Assembly: GCA_025999455.1 (NCBI GenBank)
Contig: AP024683.1
Location: 1,185,501-1,249,500, forward strand
Length of the DNA stretch: 64,000 nucleotides
Reading direction: 5' to 3'
Origin: Geminicoccaceae bacterium
GTDB taxonomy: Bacteria > Pseudomonadota > Alphaproteobacteria > Geminicoccales > Geminicoccaceae
Part shown: in pieces, positions 35,181 to 43,823 of the stretch
How positions within the stretch are numbered: the stretch's first letter is position 1
Layout of the letters: the number at the start of each line of letters is the position of its first letter
Notes under the pieces: model-generated
Database searches by the model: none
What the model was told of the DNA's origin: nothing
The model's input: the letters and a program-made list of their open reading frames with translations, nothing else
Translations under genes and position numbers: made by a program

Positions 35181-35271
35181 GATCGCCGCGCTGCGCTCGT
35201 GAATATAGCTCGAAGGCAGAGGCGGCGCCAGAGCGCGGAGCGTCGCGCCCGGTTCGATTCGGCGTGCGCCG

Positions 35272-35511
35272 TCACTCGCGGGGCAAAAGGAAGATCGCGG
35301 TGCCCATCGCCAGGCTGCCGAAGGTCACGGCGAAGCCGGCCATGGCGAGGAGGAGGGTGAGGACCGGCTGTTCGGAGGCGAGCAACAGCTCGCCGAGCCG
35401 GCCGACGTCGAACCAGAGGAGCGCGCCCAGGAACGTCCAACCGACGAGGATGCCCACGAGCGCGTGGCGTGCGAGGAAGCGTAAGAGGCGTGTGTCGCCG
35501 GCGCCCCGCAT
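35272..35511 (-). CDS. Small two-TM membrane protein, function unknown
   Basis: A 79-residue protein with two hydrophobic segments: LVGILVGWTFLGALLWF and VLTLLLAMAGFAVTFGSLAMGTAI. Short Arg-rich cytoplasmic N-terminus and Arg/Glu C-terminus. The layout (WT..LLWFD, FAVTFGS.AMG) looks like a conserved small membrane protein known from alphaproteobacteria, but no function is known to me. ATG at 35509-35511. The 5' end faces the GTPase gene. Confidence 0.68.
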   Translation of the reverse strand: MRGAGDTRLLRFLARHALVGILVGWTFLGALLWFDVGRLGELLLASEQPVLTLLLAMAGFAVTFGSLAMGTAIFLLPRE

Positions 35512-35539
35512 GGGCTAGGCTGAGCTCGGGGAGGGAGGC

Positions 35540-36874
35540 ATGGCTTCGAACCGCGCGGCGACGGTGATCCTCGGCGCCGGTGGGCGCGACTTCCACGTTT
35601 TCAACATGGTGTTCCGCGACGACCCGGCAAGCGAGGTGGTGGCCTTCGCCGCGGCGCAGATCCCGGGGCTCGCCGGCCGTCGCTATCCGGCGTCGCTCGC
35701 GGGGCCGCTCTATCCGAACGGCATTCCGATCGTCGCGGAGAGCGAGATCGAGGGGCTGGCCAGGACCCGGCGGATCGACCGGGTGGTCTTCGCCTACAGC
35801 GACGTCGCCCATGTCGAGGTCATGCACGCCGCGTCACGGGCCCTGGCGCTCGGTGCCGATTTTTGGCTCCTGGGCCCGAACCGCACGATGCTCGAGGCAC
35901 GCCGACCGGTCGTCGCGGTGGGCGCGATCCGCACCGGCTGCGGCAAGTCCCAGACCAGCCGCCATCTCGCGACCGCGCTCGCCCGGTCCGGCCGGCGGGT
36001 CGTGGTCGTCCGGCACCCGATGGCCTATGGCGATCTCGCGGCCCAGCGGGTGCAGCGTTTCGCCACGCTCGCCGATCTCGACCGGGCGGGCTGCACGATC
36101 GAGGAGCGGGAAGAATACGAGCCGCATCTCGAAGCGGGTCTCGTGGTCTTCGCGGGCGTCGATTACGCCGCGGTGCTCGCGGCGGCCGAGGCGGAGGCCG
36201 ATCTTCTGCTCTGGGACGGGGGCAACAACGATGTGCCGTTCTTCCGGCCAGACCTGTTCGTCTGTCTCCTCGATGCGCTGCGGCCCGGCCAGGCGAGCCT
36301 CTTCCATCCGGGGGAGGCCTGCGTGCGACGGGCCGACCTCTTGGTCGTGAGCAAGGCGGACGCCGCATCGGCCGCGCAGGTCGAGGTGGTGGCGGCCGAG
36401 GCAAGGGCCCTGAACTCCCGAGCCGAGATCCTCCGCGCCGCCTCGCGGATCACGGCCGACCGGCCGACGGCGGCACTCGCCGGGCGACGGGTCCTCGTCC
36501 TCGAGGACGGCCCGACCCTCACGCACGGCGGGTTGCCGCACGGCGCCGGTTTCGCCTTCGCCCGCGAGGCGGGGGCGGTGATCGTCGACCCGCGCCCGTT
36601 CGCGGTCCCGCCGCTCGACCGGCTCTGGCTCGATCATCCCCATCTCGGCCCGGTCTTGCCGGCGGTCGGCTACGATGGCGGCCAGTGGGCCGCTCTGCGC
36701 GCCACGATCGAGGCCGCGGCCCCGGACCTCGTGATCGTCGCCACACCGATCGACGCCGCGCGCCTGCTCGGCCTCGCGACCCCCTGTGTCCGGGTCCGGA
36801 CGGCGTACCAGGATCTCGATCGGCCCGGTCTCGCCGAGCGGGTCGAGGCGGCGCTCGCCGCGAGAGGGCGGTAG
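35540..36874 (+). CDS. Cyclic 2,3-diphosphoglycerate synthetase-like GTPase (COG2403 type)
   Basis: A 444-residue protein. The N-terminal Rossmann-like part (VILGAGGRDFHVFN, residues 8-21) is followed by a P-loop, GAIRTGCGKSQTSR, near residue 130, and LLLWDGGNNDVPFF and VVSKADAAS as later nucleotide-binding elements. This matches the COG2403 group, which includes archaeal cyclic-2,3-diphosphoglycerate synthetase; the bacterial role is not established. ATG at 35540 follows GGGAGGGAGG. The reading frame is confident; function in this organism is open. Confidence 0.82.
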   Translation: MASNRAATVILGAGGRDFHVFNMVFRDDPASEVVAFAAAQIPGLAGRRYPASLAGPLYPNGIPIVAESEIEGLARTRRIDRVVFAYSDVAHVEVMHAASRALALGADFWLLGPNRTMLEARRPVVAVGAIRTGCGKSQTSRHLATALARSGRRVVVVRHPMAYGDLAAQRVQRFATLADLDRAGCTIEEREEYEPHLEAGLVVFAGVDYAAVLAAAEAEADLLLWDGGNNDVPFFRPDLFVCLLDALRPGQASLFHPGEACVRRADLLVVSKADAASAAQVEVVAAEARALNSRAEILRAASRITADRPTAALAGRRVLVLEDGPTLTHGGLPHGAGFAFAREAGAVIVDPRPFAVPPLDRLWLDHPHLGPVLPAVGYDGGQWAALRATIEAAAPDLVIVATPIDAARLLGLATPCVRVRTAYQDLDRPGLAERVEAALAARGR

Positions 36875-36909
36875 GCGCGGTCGGGGTGGCCGGGCTCGCG
36901 TCCGGCGCG

Positions 36910-37596
36910 TCAGGAAAGGCAGGCGAGGAGCGGGCCGAGCTCGCGGACCCGACGTTGCAGGGTCTGCACCCGCCGCTCGAGCCAGAGCGAGCGGCGGGTC
37001 GGATCGCGGACGAGCGGAGCCGGCAGGATCGCGGCGAGTGCCGCCGCCTCGCGGTCGGAGAGCGATGTGGCACTCTTGCGGAACCAGTGGCGGGCGGCGG
37101 CTTCCGCGCCGTAGATGCCGGGGCCGAACTCGGCGACGTTGACATAGATCTCCAGGATCCGCCGCTTGCCGAGCAGGAGCTCGAGCTGGGGCGTGAGCCA
37201 GGCCTCGAGGAGCTTGCGGAGCGGATCGCGGCCCGGCCACAAGAAGAGGTTCTTGGCCGTCTGCTGCGTGATCGTGGAGGCACCGCGCGGCCGTTCGCCC
37301 GCGAGTGCCCGCTCGAGCTCGGTGCGCAGGGCCGGCCAATCGAAGCCCGGGTGGACACAGAAGGAATTGTCCTCGGCGGCGATCACCGCGCGCGGGAGCG
37401 CCGGGGCGATGTACTCGAGCGGGACCGGGCGGTGGTCGAGGCCCAGGCCCTGGACGCGGCGGATCACCATCAAGGGCGTGAGGGGCGGATCGATCCAGCG
37501 ATAGGCGAGGAGCAGCGGTACCGGGATCAGGAGCAGGACGAGGAGCAGCCCCACGAGGAGGCGGAGGGTTCGGCGCAGCGGCTCGGCCAGCCTCAC
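36910..37596 (-). CDS. mtgA: Monofunctional biosynthetic peptidoglycan transglycosylase
   Basis: A 228-residue GT51 enzyme that polymerises lipid II. One N-terminal TM (LRLLVGLLLVLLLIPVPLLLAY), then the GT51 motifs AVIAAEDNSFCVHPGFDW (catalytic Glu in AEDNSF), RGASTITQQTAKNLFLW, RRILEIYVNVAEFGPGIYG and KSATSLSDREAAALAAILP. No transpeptidase domain, and length fits MtgA. GTG at 37594-37596 is the only in-frame start between the methyltransferase stop and the TM; its ribosome binding site is weak. Confidence 0.9.
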   Translation of the reverse strand: MRLAEPLRRTLRLLVGLLLVLLLIPVPLLLAYRWIDPPLTPLMVIRRVQGLGLDHRPVPLEYIAPALPRAVIAAEDNSFCVHPGFDWPALRTELERALAGERPRGASTITQQTAKNLFLWPGRDPLRKLLEAWLTPQLELLLGKRRILEIYVNVAEFGPGIYGAEAAARHWFRKSATSLSDREAAALAAILPAPLVRDPTRRSLWLERRVQTLQRRVRELGPLLACLS

Positions 37597-37648
37597 CGCG
37601 GCTACCGTCGCGAACGGTCGCTCGACGAACGCGGGGTGCGCGCGACAC

Positions 37649-38701
37649 TCACGCGCGGGCGGCGAAGAACATGTTCGTGAAGCTCTTGATCGGTAACGGT
37701 TGCACCTCGCCGAATCCGGCGCCCCGCAAGAGCTCGACCAGGCGCGTCGGGCCCAGGCAGGTGCCGAGCCCCGGCCCGCCGCGGGCGAGCGACTGCGTCG
37801 TGCAATGGAACAGGCTGAAGCCGTAATAGGTGACGCCGAGCGGGTTGGCGTTGTCGGCGATCCGATCGCCCGAGCGCGGCTCCATGACGAAGAGCACCCC
37901 ACCCGGCGAAAGACGTGCGCGGAGCTCGGCGAGCGTCGCCTCGGGTGCGGCGAGATCGTGGAGGCAATCGAGCAAGAGGACGAGATCGAAGCGCGGCTCG
38001 GCCAGCAGCGTCTCGACGGTCCCGCAGGTGAAGGCGAGGTTGCCGAGACCGGCGGCCTCGGCGGCGCTTCGCGCGCGCTGGATCGCCCGGCCGTCCGGGT
38101 CGACCCCGAGGATCTCGCTGCGTGGGAAGGCGCGGGCGAGGGCGATCGCCGCCTCGCCGACCCCGCAACCCAGATCGAGCACCCGACCGCCCGCTTCGAG
38201 CCGGGCTCGCACCTCCGGCAGCTGCGCGAGCCAATAGGAGCCGAGGCGCTCGCGATAAGCCCCGCCGTTCATGAGGTCGACCGCCTCGAGCCAGTCGGCG
38301 TCGAACGCCTCGGGGGGAATGCCGCCGCCTTCGCGGAAGGCGCGGACGAGCTTCGGAGCGAGGGCGAGCAAAGACGGCCCGGCGAGGAACAGCCCGCCCA
38401 AGAAATGGTCGGTGCCTTCGGAAGCGAGCAGGAAGGCGTGCTCCTCGGGCAGCCGGAAGGTCGCCGCGTCCGGGTCGTGCTCGAGCCAACCGGCCGCCGC
38501 CATGCCCGCGCACCATTCCTCGACGTAGCGCGGATGGAGACCGGTCCGTTCGGCGAGCGCGCGTGCGTCGATCGGCCCGCCGTCGGCCAGCGCCCGGAAG
38601 AGCCCGGTCTTCATGCCGAGATAGCCCATGCCGATCGCCATGGCTCCGGCCATGTCGCGATAGATGCGGTCGGCGAACGCCTTCACTCTGTCCTTGTCCA
38701 C
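37649..38701 (-). CDS. SAM-dependent methyltransferase with winged-helix N-terminus
   Basis: A 350-residue protein. Residues 1-90 are a winged helix (GMGYLGMKTGLFRALADGG, LAERTGLHPRYVEEWCAGM). The SAM domain has VLDLGCGVGEAAIALA, the acidic strand end ILGVDPDGRAI and FDLVLLLDCLHDLA. This two-domain layout is typical of the Rv2258c-like group, whose substrates are unknown. GTG at 38699-38701 follows GGGAGGCC. It is downstream of the amidohydrolase gene on the same strand, 44 bp apart. Confidence 0.85.
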   Translation of the reverse strand: MDKDRVKAFADRIYRDMAGAMAIGMGYLGMKTGLFRALADGGPIDARALAERTGLHPRYVEEWCAGMAAAGWLEHDPDAATFRLPEEHAFLLASEGTDHFLGGLFLAGPSLLALAPKLVRAFREGGGIPPEAFDADWLEAVDLMNGGAYRERLGSYWLAQLPEVRARLEAGGRVLDLGCGVGEAAIALARAFPRSEILGVDPDGRAIQRARSAAEAAGLGNLAFTCGTVETLLAEPRFDLVLLLDCLHDLAAPEATLAELRARLSPGGVLFVMEPRSGDRIADNANPLGVTYYGFSLFHCTTQSLARGGPGLGTCLGPTRLVELLRGAGFGEVQPLPIKSFTNMFFAARA

Positions 38702-38745
38702 GGATCGGCCTCCCCCGGCGGTCCGGCGCCCGCTCCGATCGTCCT

Positions 38746-40050
38746 TCAGGCGAAGAGGAAATCGAGCTCGGCGTAGGAGGGCAACCGGCGATCGATCGGC
38801 CGGCCGCCGCGCAGGACAGTCCGCCCACTCTCGGGCCGGCTCAGCACCTCGCTCCAGGCGCGGCCCTCGAAGATCACGAGGTCCGCTGGTGCACCCACCG
38901 CGAGGCGGCCCGCGCCCTCGAGGCCCATCCACTGGGCCGGGACGGTGGTGAGCGCACGCGGCCAGCTGCCGATCGGATGGTCGAGATGCGCGATCCGGAC
39001 ACCCTCGCGGAACACCTCCCAAAGATCGTGATCGCCGTAGGCGTAGAACGGGTCGCGGCAATTGTCGGAGGCGAGCATGACGGGCACCCCCGCCGCGGCG
39101 AGCTCGTGCAGGAGCGTGACGCCGCGCCGGCGCGGCGTGCGGCCGGCGGCACGGTCCTGGAGATAGAGGTTGCACATCGGCAGCGAGACGACGCCGATCC
39201 CGGCCTCGAGCAGCAGGTCGATCGTGCGGGTGACCTCGGCCGGATCGCGCGTCGAAAGCGAGCAGCAATGGCCGGCCAAGATCCGCCCGCGATAGCCGTG
39301 GCGGATGGCTGCGCGGGCGAGATGGTCGAGCGTGCGGGCGCCCGGGTCGAGGCTCTCGTCGACGTGGCAGTCGATCTCGAGGCCGCGCTCGATCGCGAGC
39401 GCGAAGAAGCGGTCGAGGTCGGCGTCGAGCTCCGGTCCCACGAGCGGCACCACACCCAGGATCCCGCCGTGGGCGGCGACGAGGTCGGCGAGGTCGCGGC
39501 CCTCGGGCCCGCGATAATGCTCGAGCATGGCGAGCGAGACGGCCTGCAGCGCGATCCGCCCGTGCCAGCGGGCACGCATCTCGGCGAAGACCGGCCAGGA
39601 GATCGCGGCCTGGGGCGGGATGTTGTCGAGATGCGTGCGGATCGCGCAGGTGCCGTGCGCGAAGGCACAGCGGAGGCCGAACTCCATCCGGGCCGCGACG
39701 TCGGCCGCCTTCCAGTGCCGCTCGCGATCGGCGCGCACCGTCTCGAGCGCGCTCCAGAAGGTGCCGTCCGGGTTGGCGGCGCGTGGCCAGATGTGGCCCT
39801 TGTCGAGATGGGTGTGGATGTCGACCGGGCAGGGCCAGACCATACGTCGGCCGAGATCGAGATCGGCACGCAGCGCGCCCGCGGGCGCGATCCGCGCGAT
39901 CCGACCCTGGGCGAGCTCGAGATCGACCGACACGAGCCCGTCGCGGTCGGGCTCGACTCCTTCGGGTGCGCCCTCGACCAGCGCGGCCGGGACGGTGGCG
40001 CGGCCCAGAACACAGCGCGCGAAGGGGAGTTCGGCGAAGATCGGGTCCAT
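38746..40050 (-). CDS. Cytosine deaminase-like amidohydrolase
   Basis: A 434-residue TIM-barrel metal hydrolase. HTHLDKGHIWPR holds the first metal His pair and the Lys of the cytosine-deaminase group. EIDCHVDESLDPGARTLDHL, AGHCCSLSTRDPAEV and LASDNCRDPFYAYGDHDLWEV supply the other His, Glu and Asp ligands. The family deaminates cytosine and related pyrimidines such as isoguanine and creatinine. ATG at 40048-40050 follows GGGAGGACC. Divergent from a creatininase-family gene and near an NMT1-type transporter, which supports pyrimidine salvage. Confidence 0.86.
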   Translation of the reverse strand: MDPIFAELPFARCVLGRATVPAALVEGAPEGVEPDRDGLVSVDLELAQGRIARIAPAGALRADLDLGRRMVWPCPVDIHTHLDKGHIWPRAANPDGTFWSALETVRADRERHWKAADVAARMEFGLRCAFAHGTCAIRTHLDNIPPQAAISWPVFAEMRARWHGRIALQAVSLAMLEHYRGPEGRDLADLVAAHGGILGVVPLVGPELDADLDRFFALAIERGLEIDCHVDESLDPGARTLDHLARAAIRHGYRGRILAGHCCSLSTRDPAEVTRTIDLLLEAGIGVVSLPMCNLYLQDRAAGRTPRRRGVTLLHELAAAGVPVMLASDNCRDPFYAYGDHDLWEVFREGVRIAHLDHPIGSWPRALTTVPAQWMGLEGAGRLAVGAPADLVIFEGRAWSEVLSRPESGRTVLRGGRPIDRRLPSYAELDFLFA

Positions 40051-40121
40051 GCGGTCCTCCCGGCGACGGCGGCGGTCGCGGCTGCTAAGCGAGGCGCGGA
40101 CCGCAGCACAAGGACGCGGCG

Positions 40122-40937
40122 ATGACGAGCTTGCCGGCGCGTTGGGCGGAGCTCACCTGGCCGGAGTTCCGCGCCCTCGACCCGGAGACGACCGTCGTGC
40201 TCCTGCCCGTGGGCGCGGTCGAGCAGCACGGGCCGCACCTCCCCCTTTCGGTCGATGCACTGCTCGTCGAGGCCTTGGCCGAGGCCGCACTCGCCCGCGC
40301 CGAGCCGGGTCTCGGGCTCCTCGTCTTGCCGACCTGCCCGTTCGGCAAGTCCGACGAGCATCGCGACTTCCCGGGCACGCTCACGCTCTCGGCCCGGACG
40401 CTCGAAGCCGTGTGGCTCGAGATCGGCGCCTCGGTCGCCCGGGCCGGGCTCAAGAAGCTCTTGATCCTGAACGGCCACGGCGGGCAGGTCGCGACCGCGC
40501 AGATCGTCGCCCGGGAACTGCGGGTCCGCCACGGCATGCTGGTCGCGAGCTGCCTCTGGCCGCAGCTCGGCCTGCCGGCCGGGATCCTGCCCGAGGAGGA
40601 GCTGCGCTTCGGAATCCACGCCGGGGCGCTCGAGACCGCCCTCGTCCAGGCGATCCGGCCCGATCTCGTGCGCGCCGAGCGGATCGACCGGTTCGAGCCC
40701 GTGACCCGGGCGCGGGCGGCGGTGGCCCCCGTCCTCTCGGGGCTCGGCGCGGCGGGCTTCGGCTGGATGGCGCAGGACCTCCACCCCTCCGGTGCGGCGG
40801 GCGATGCCGGCCTCGCCACGGCCGAACTCGGCCGCCAAGTCCTCGAGCACGTGGCGGATCGGCTCTTGGCCCTCGTCCGCGAGCTCCGCGCGATCCCGCT
40901 TGCGAGCCTCGGGCCCGGGCCGCTCGGCGGCGATTGA
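40122..40937 (+). CDS. Creatininase family amidohydrolase
   Basis: A 271-residue metalloenzyme. The metal motif GAVEQHGPHLPLSVD near residue 31, LILNGHGGQVATAQI and IHAGALETALVQ (His and Glu) are diagnostic of the creatinine amidohydrolase fold. The fold also covers pyrimidine formamide hydrolases such as ArfB and other cyclic-amide enzymes. Divergent from the cytosine-deaminase-like gene, 71 bp apart; convergent with the ABC permease. True substrate unknown; a ring-opened pyrimidine or similar compound fits the setting. Confidence 0.88.
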   Translation: MTSLPARWAELTWPEFRALDPETTVVLLPVGAVEQHGPHLPLSVDALLVEALAEAALARAEPGLGLLVLPTCPFGKSDEHRDFPGTLTLSARTLEAVWLEIGASVARAGLKKLLILNGHGGQVATAQIVARELRVRHGMLVASCLWPQLGLPAGILPEEELRFGIHAGALETALVQAIRPDLVRAERIDRFEPVTRARAAVAPVLSGLGAAGFGWMAQDLHPSGAAGDAGLATAELGRQVLEHVADRLLALVRELRAIPLASLGPGPLGGD

Positions 40938-40941
40938 GGCG

Positions 40942-41796
40942 TCAGCGTTCGCGGCGCACCGCGCTCTCGTGCCAGCGGTGCAGGAGGAGGTGGGAGAGGG
41001 CGCCGAACAGGAGGTAGATCGCGACGCCGGTGAGGGCGAGCAGGAGGAGCCCCGCGAACATCCGCGGGATGTTGAGCCGGTACTGCGCCTCGAGCACGCG
41101 GAAGGCGAGCCCCGTCCCGGTTCCCGCGGTGCCGGCCACGTATTCCGCGACGACCGCGCCGATCAGTGACAGCCCGCCCGCGATCCGCAGCCCGCCCAGG
41201 AAATAGGGCAGCGCGGTCGGCAGACGGAGAAGGCGGAGCTGCTGCCAGCGCGAGGCGCCGTAGAGCTCGAAGAGGTCGCGCAGATTGTGATCGGCCGAGG
41301 CGAGGCCGAGCATCGTGTTCGAAAGGATCGGGAAGAACGCCACGATCCAAGCGCAGAGCACGACCGCGGTGAGCGTGTGGTCGACGTAGATCAAGATGAG
41401 CGGCGCGATCGAGACGACCGGGGTGACCTGGAGCACGACCGCGTAGGGGAAGAGCGCGATCTCGATCCACCGCGAGAGCGAGCAGAGGAGCGCGAGGCCC
41501 ACGCCTCCCACGATCGCGGCGGCGAGCGCGAGGGCGGCGATCTTCACGGTGATGAGAAGCGAGGGCCAAAGGACCGGCCAGGACTCGACGAGCTCGCGGG
41601 CGATCAGGCTCGGGCCGGGCAGGATGTAGTGCGGGATCTCGTGGACGCGGACGATCGCCTCCCAGCCGCCCACCACGAGTATCGCGATCACGATCGGGGC
41701 CAGGATCCGCGCGAGCCGGTCCTCGCGCGCCGCGGGCTCGGCCCGTTCGGCCGGGGCGGGCAGGCTCGCCGGCGGGGATTCGAGGGCGCGCGCCAA
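40942..41796 (-). CDS. ABC transporter permease (NMT1/SsuC type)
   Basis: A 284-residue permease with six membrane segments, EAA-type loop YGASRWQQLRLLRLPTALPYFLGGL. The start is a TTG at 41794-41796, 4 bp after the ATPase stop and preceded by GGAGGGC at eight bases; no ATG or GTG precedes the first helix. Third gene of an SBP-ATPase-permease operon on the minus strand. Confidence 0.88.
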   Translation of the reverse strand: MARALESPPASLPAPAERAEPAAREDRLARILAPIVIAILVVGGWEAIVRVHEIPHYILPGPSLIARELVESWPVLWPSLLITVKIAALALAAAIVGGVGLALLCSLSRWIEIALFPYAVVLQVTPVVSIAPLILIYVDHTLTAVVLCAWIVAFFPILSNTMLGLASADHNLRDLFELYGASRWQQLRLLRLPTALPYFLGGLRIAGGLSLIGAVVAEYVAGTAGTGTGLAFRVLEAQYRLNIPRMFAGLLLLALTGVAIYLLFGALSHLLLHRWHESAVRRER

Positions 41797-41800
41797 GGCT

Positions 41801-42607
41801 TCAGCCCTCCATCGCCCGATGCAGCTCGGCCGAGACCCGCCGGCAGAGCGCGTTGTAGGCCGTGGAGGTGCGGAAGGCCTCGTCGCGCGGCCAGGGCGCG
41901 TCGATCGGCAGGTCGGCCACGACCCGGCCCGGCCGCGGCGCCATGACGACGATCCGCGTCGAAAGGTAGACGGACTCGTAGACCGAATGGGTCACGAACA
42001 CGACCGTCCAGCTCTGGGCCCGCCAGAGCGCCAAGAGCTCGTCGTTGAGCTTGAGCCGGGTGATCTCGTCGAGCGCGGCGAAGGGCTCGTCCATCAGGAG
42101 GAGGCTCGGGCGGGTGACGAGCGCGCGCGCGATCGAGACGCGCATCTTCATCCCACCCGAGAGCTCGCGCGGGTAGGCGTGGGCGAAGTCGGCGAGGCCC
42201 ACCATGGCGAGCACCTCGCCGACGCGCGGCTCGGCTTCCCGCCGACCGATCCCCTGCAGCCGGAGCGGCAGCCAGACATTGTCGAAGACGGTGGCCCAGG
42301 GCATGAGCGTGGGCTCTTGGAAGACGAAGCCCACGGCCCCGCGTGCCGCGCCCTCGGGCCCGACGATCCGCCCGCGGGTCGGCCGGCCGAGCCCGGCGAT
42401 GAGCCGAAGGGCGGTGCTCTTGCCGCAGCCCGAGGGGCCCAAGAGGCTCACGAACTCGTGCCGGCCGATCACGAGATCGAGGCCGGCGAGCGCCACCGTG
42501 CCGTTCGCGAAGACCTTCGACACACCCTCGAGGCGGACGAGCGGCGTCGCGGCCGTCTCGCGGCCCGGCTCGTCGGCCTCGGTCTGCGGAGCGAGGGCGA
42601 GGCTCAC
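41801..42607 (-). CDS. ABC transporter ATPase (NMT1/SsuB type)
   Basis: A 268-residue ATPase with Walker A GPSGCGKST, Q-loop FVFQEPTLMPW, signature LSGGMKMRVSIARAL, Walker B LLLMDEPFAALDEI and H-loop VFVTHSVYE. GTG at 42605-42607 overlaps the binding-protein stop (GTGA). Upstream in-frame codons are inside the binding protein gene and are rejected. Confidence 0.9.
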   Translation of the reverse strand: MSLALAPQTEADEPGRETAATPLVRLEGVSKVFANGTVALAGLDLVIGRHEFVSLLGPSGCGKSTALRLIAGLGRPTRGRIVGPEGAARGAVGFVFQEPTLMPWATVFDNVWLPLRLQGIGRREAEPRVGEVLAMVGLADFAHAYPRELSGGMKMRVSIARALVTRPSLLLMDEPFAALDEITRLKLNDELLALWRAQSWTVVFVTHSVYESVYLSTRIVVMAPRPGRVVADLPIDAPWPRDEAFRTSTAYNALCRRVSAELHRAMEG

Positions 42608-43644
42608 TGGCCGGTCAGCTTCTTCTTCAAGTCGAGGCCGTGGCCCTTGTTGACGAATTGGAGCGTGAAGCCTTCCTCCCAAGGCAGGCTCGCGGGGTAG
42701 ACACCCCAGCCCACCGCCTTGTCGAAGAAGCTCTTCCAGCGCTCGCGGGTCATGGCCCCGATCCCGAGCGTCAAGGCGTCGCCGGAATCGACGATGCCGT
42801 ACTTCTTCATCGCCTCGATCGAGAAGGCGATCTGGTCGTCACCCATCTCGGGATTGTCTTTCTTGATGAGCTCGTTGGCCTTCGCGTTGTCGCCGTAGAG
42901 ATAGTTGTACCAGCCTTCGATCGTGGCGTTGACGAAGCGCTGGACGAGGTCGGGGTTCTTGCGCACGAGCTCGGCCGAGGTCTCGATCGTCGTGGAGTAG
43001 GTGTCGTAGCCGGCATCGGCGAGGAGGAGCACGACCGGATCGAAGCCGCCCTGCTTCCTGATCGCGAAGGGCTCGGAGGTGACGTAGCCCTGCTGGACAC
43101 TGTTCTTGTCGGCGAGGAACGGCGCCGGATTGAAGGTGTAGGGCTTGAGCTGGGAATCGTCGAGCCCGTAGACCTGCTTGAGCCAGAGCCAATAAGTGAG
43201 CCGCCCGTCGTTCGAGACGAAGATCGTCCGGCCCTTGAGGTCGGCGAGCGAGCGGATCCCGCTGTCCGGATGGGCCATCAAGATCTGCGGCTCTTTCTGG
43301 AAGATCGCGGCGACCGTGACGACCGGCACCTTGTTCTGCAGGAAGTTGAACTGGCCGAACAGGTTGCCGCCCATGTTGAAGTCGATGCGGCCGGCGGCCA
43401 AGAGTTGGCTGTGGTTGACCTGCGGGCCGCCCGGGCGGATCGTCACGTCGAGTCCGTAGCGGGCGTAGGTGCCGTCGGCGACCGCCTGGTAGTAGCCGCC
43501 GTGCTCGGCCTGGGCCTTCCAGTTCGTGCCGAAGGTCACCTTGTCGGCCGCCGCCGCGGCGCCGGCACCGAGCATCAGCCCCACGGCCAAGGCGAGACCC
43601 GGGACCGTCCACCGTCCCGTCTTCACACCCGAACGCTGGTCCAT
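42604..43644 (-). CDS. NMT1/THI5-like ABC substrate-binding protein
   Basis: A 346-residue periplasmic protein. Signal peptide at residues 1-34 with AAAAA cleavage region. Mature start KVTFGTNWKAQAEHGGYYQAVADG is the NMT1/THI5 pattern; GLDVTIRPGGPQVNHSQLLAAGRIDFNMGG is a ligand-binding stretch. Family ligands include hydroxymethylpyrimidine precursors, riboflavin-like rings and sulfonates. The two neighbouring pyrimidine-type hydrolases favour a pyrimidine. No THI-box riboswitch is visible upstream. ATG at 43642-43644 follows GGGAGGAGAGG. Confidence 0.86.
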   Translation of the reverse strand: MDQRSGVKTGRWTVPGLALAVGLMLGAGAAAAADKVTFGTNWKAQAEHGGYYQAVADGTYARYGLDVTIRPGGPQVNHSQLLAAGRIDFNMGGNLFGQFNFLQNKVPVVTVAAIFQKEPQILMAHPDSGIRSLADLKGRTIFVSNDGRLTYWLWLKQVYGLDDSQLKPYTFNPAPFLADKNSVQQGYVTSEPFAIRKQGGFDPVVLLLADAGYDTYSTTIETSAELVRKNPDLVQRFVNATIEGWYNYLYGDNAKANELIKKDNPEMGDDQIAFSIEAMKKYGIVDSGDALTLGIGAMTRERWKSFFDKAVGWGVYPASLPWEEGFTLQFVNKGHGLDLKKKLTGQ

Positions 43645-43823
43645 CCGCCTCTCCTCCCGAAGATCGCCGCGGGGTCCGGCGGCCCGCTCGGCCGCTCTTC
43701 CCTCGAGGACGTTGCCGCATTTGGCCGAGCAAATCCCGTGCCGCGAGGGATGCGGCGCGTTCCGGGGCGCTCGAAGCCCGCCACGAATGTGCTCGCCCGA
43801 AGGTGCGGTCGGCAAGGCCCCGC

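Noticed and set aside
43645-43823. Possible TPP riboswitch upstream of the NMT1-type transporter
   Set aside because: No CUGAGA core or matching stems seen on the minus strand.
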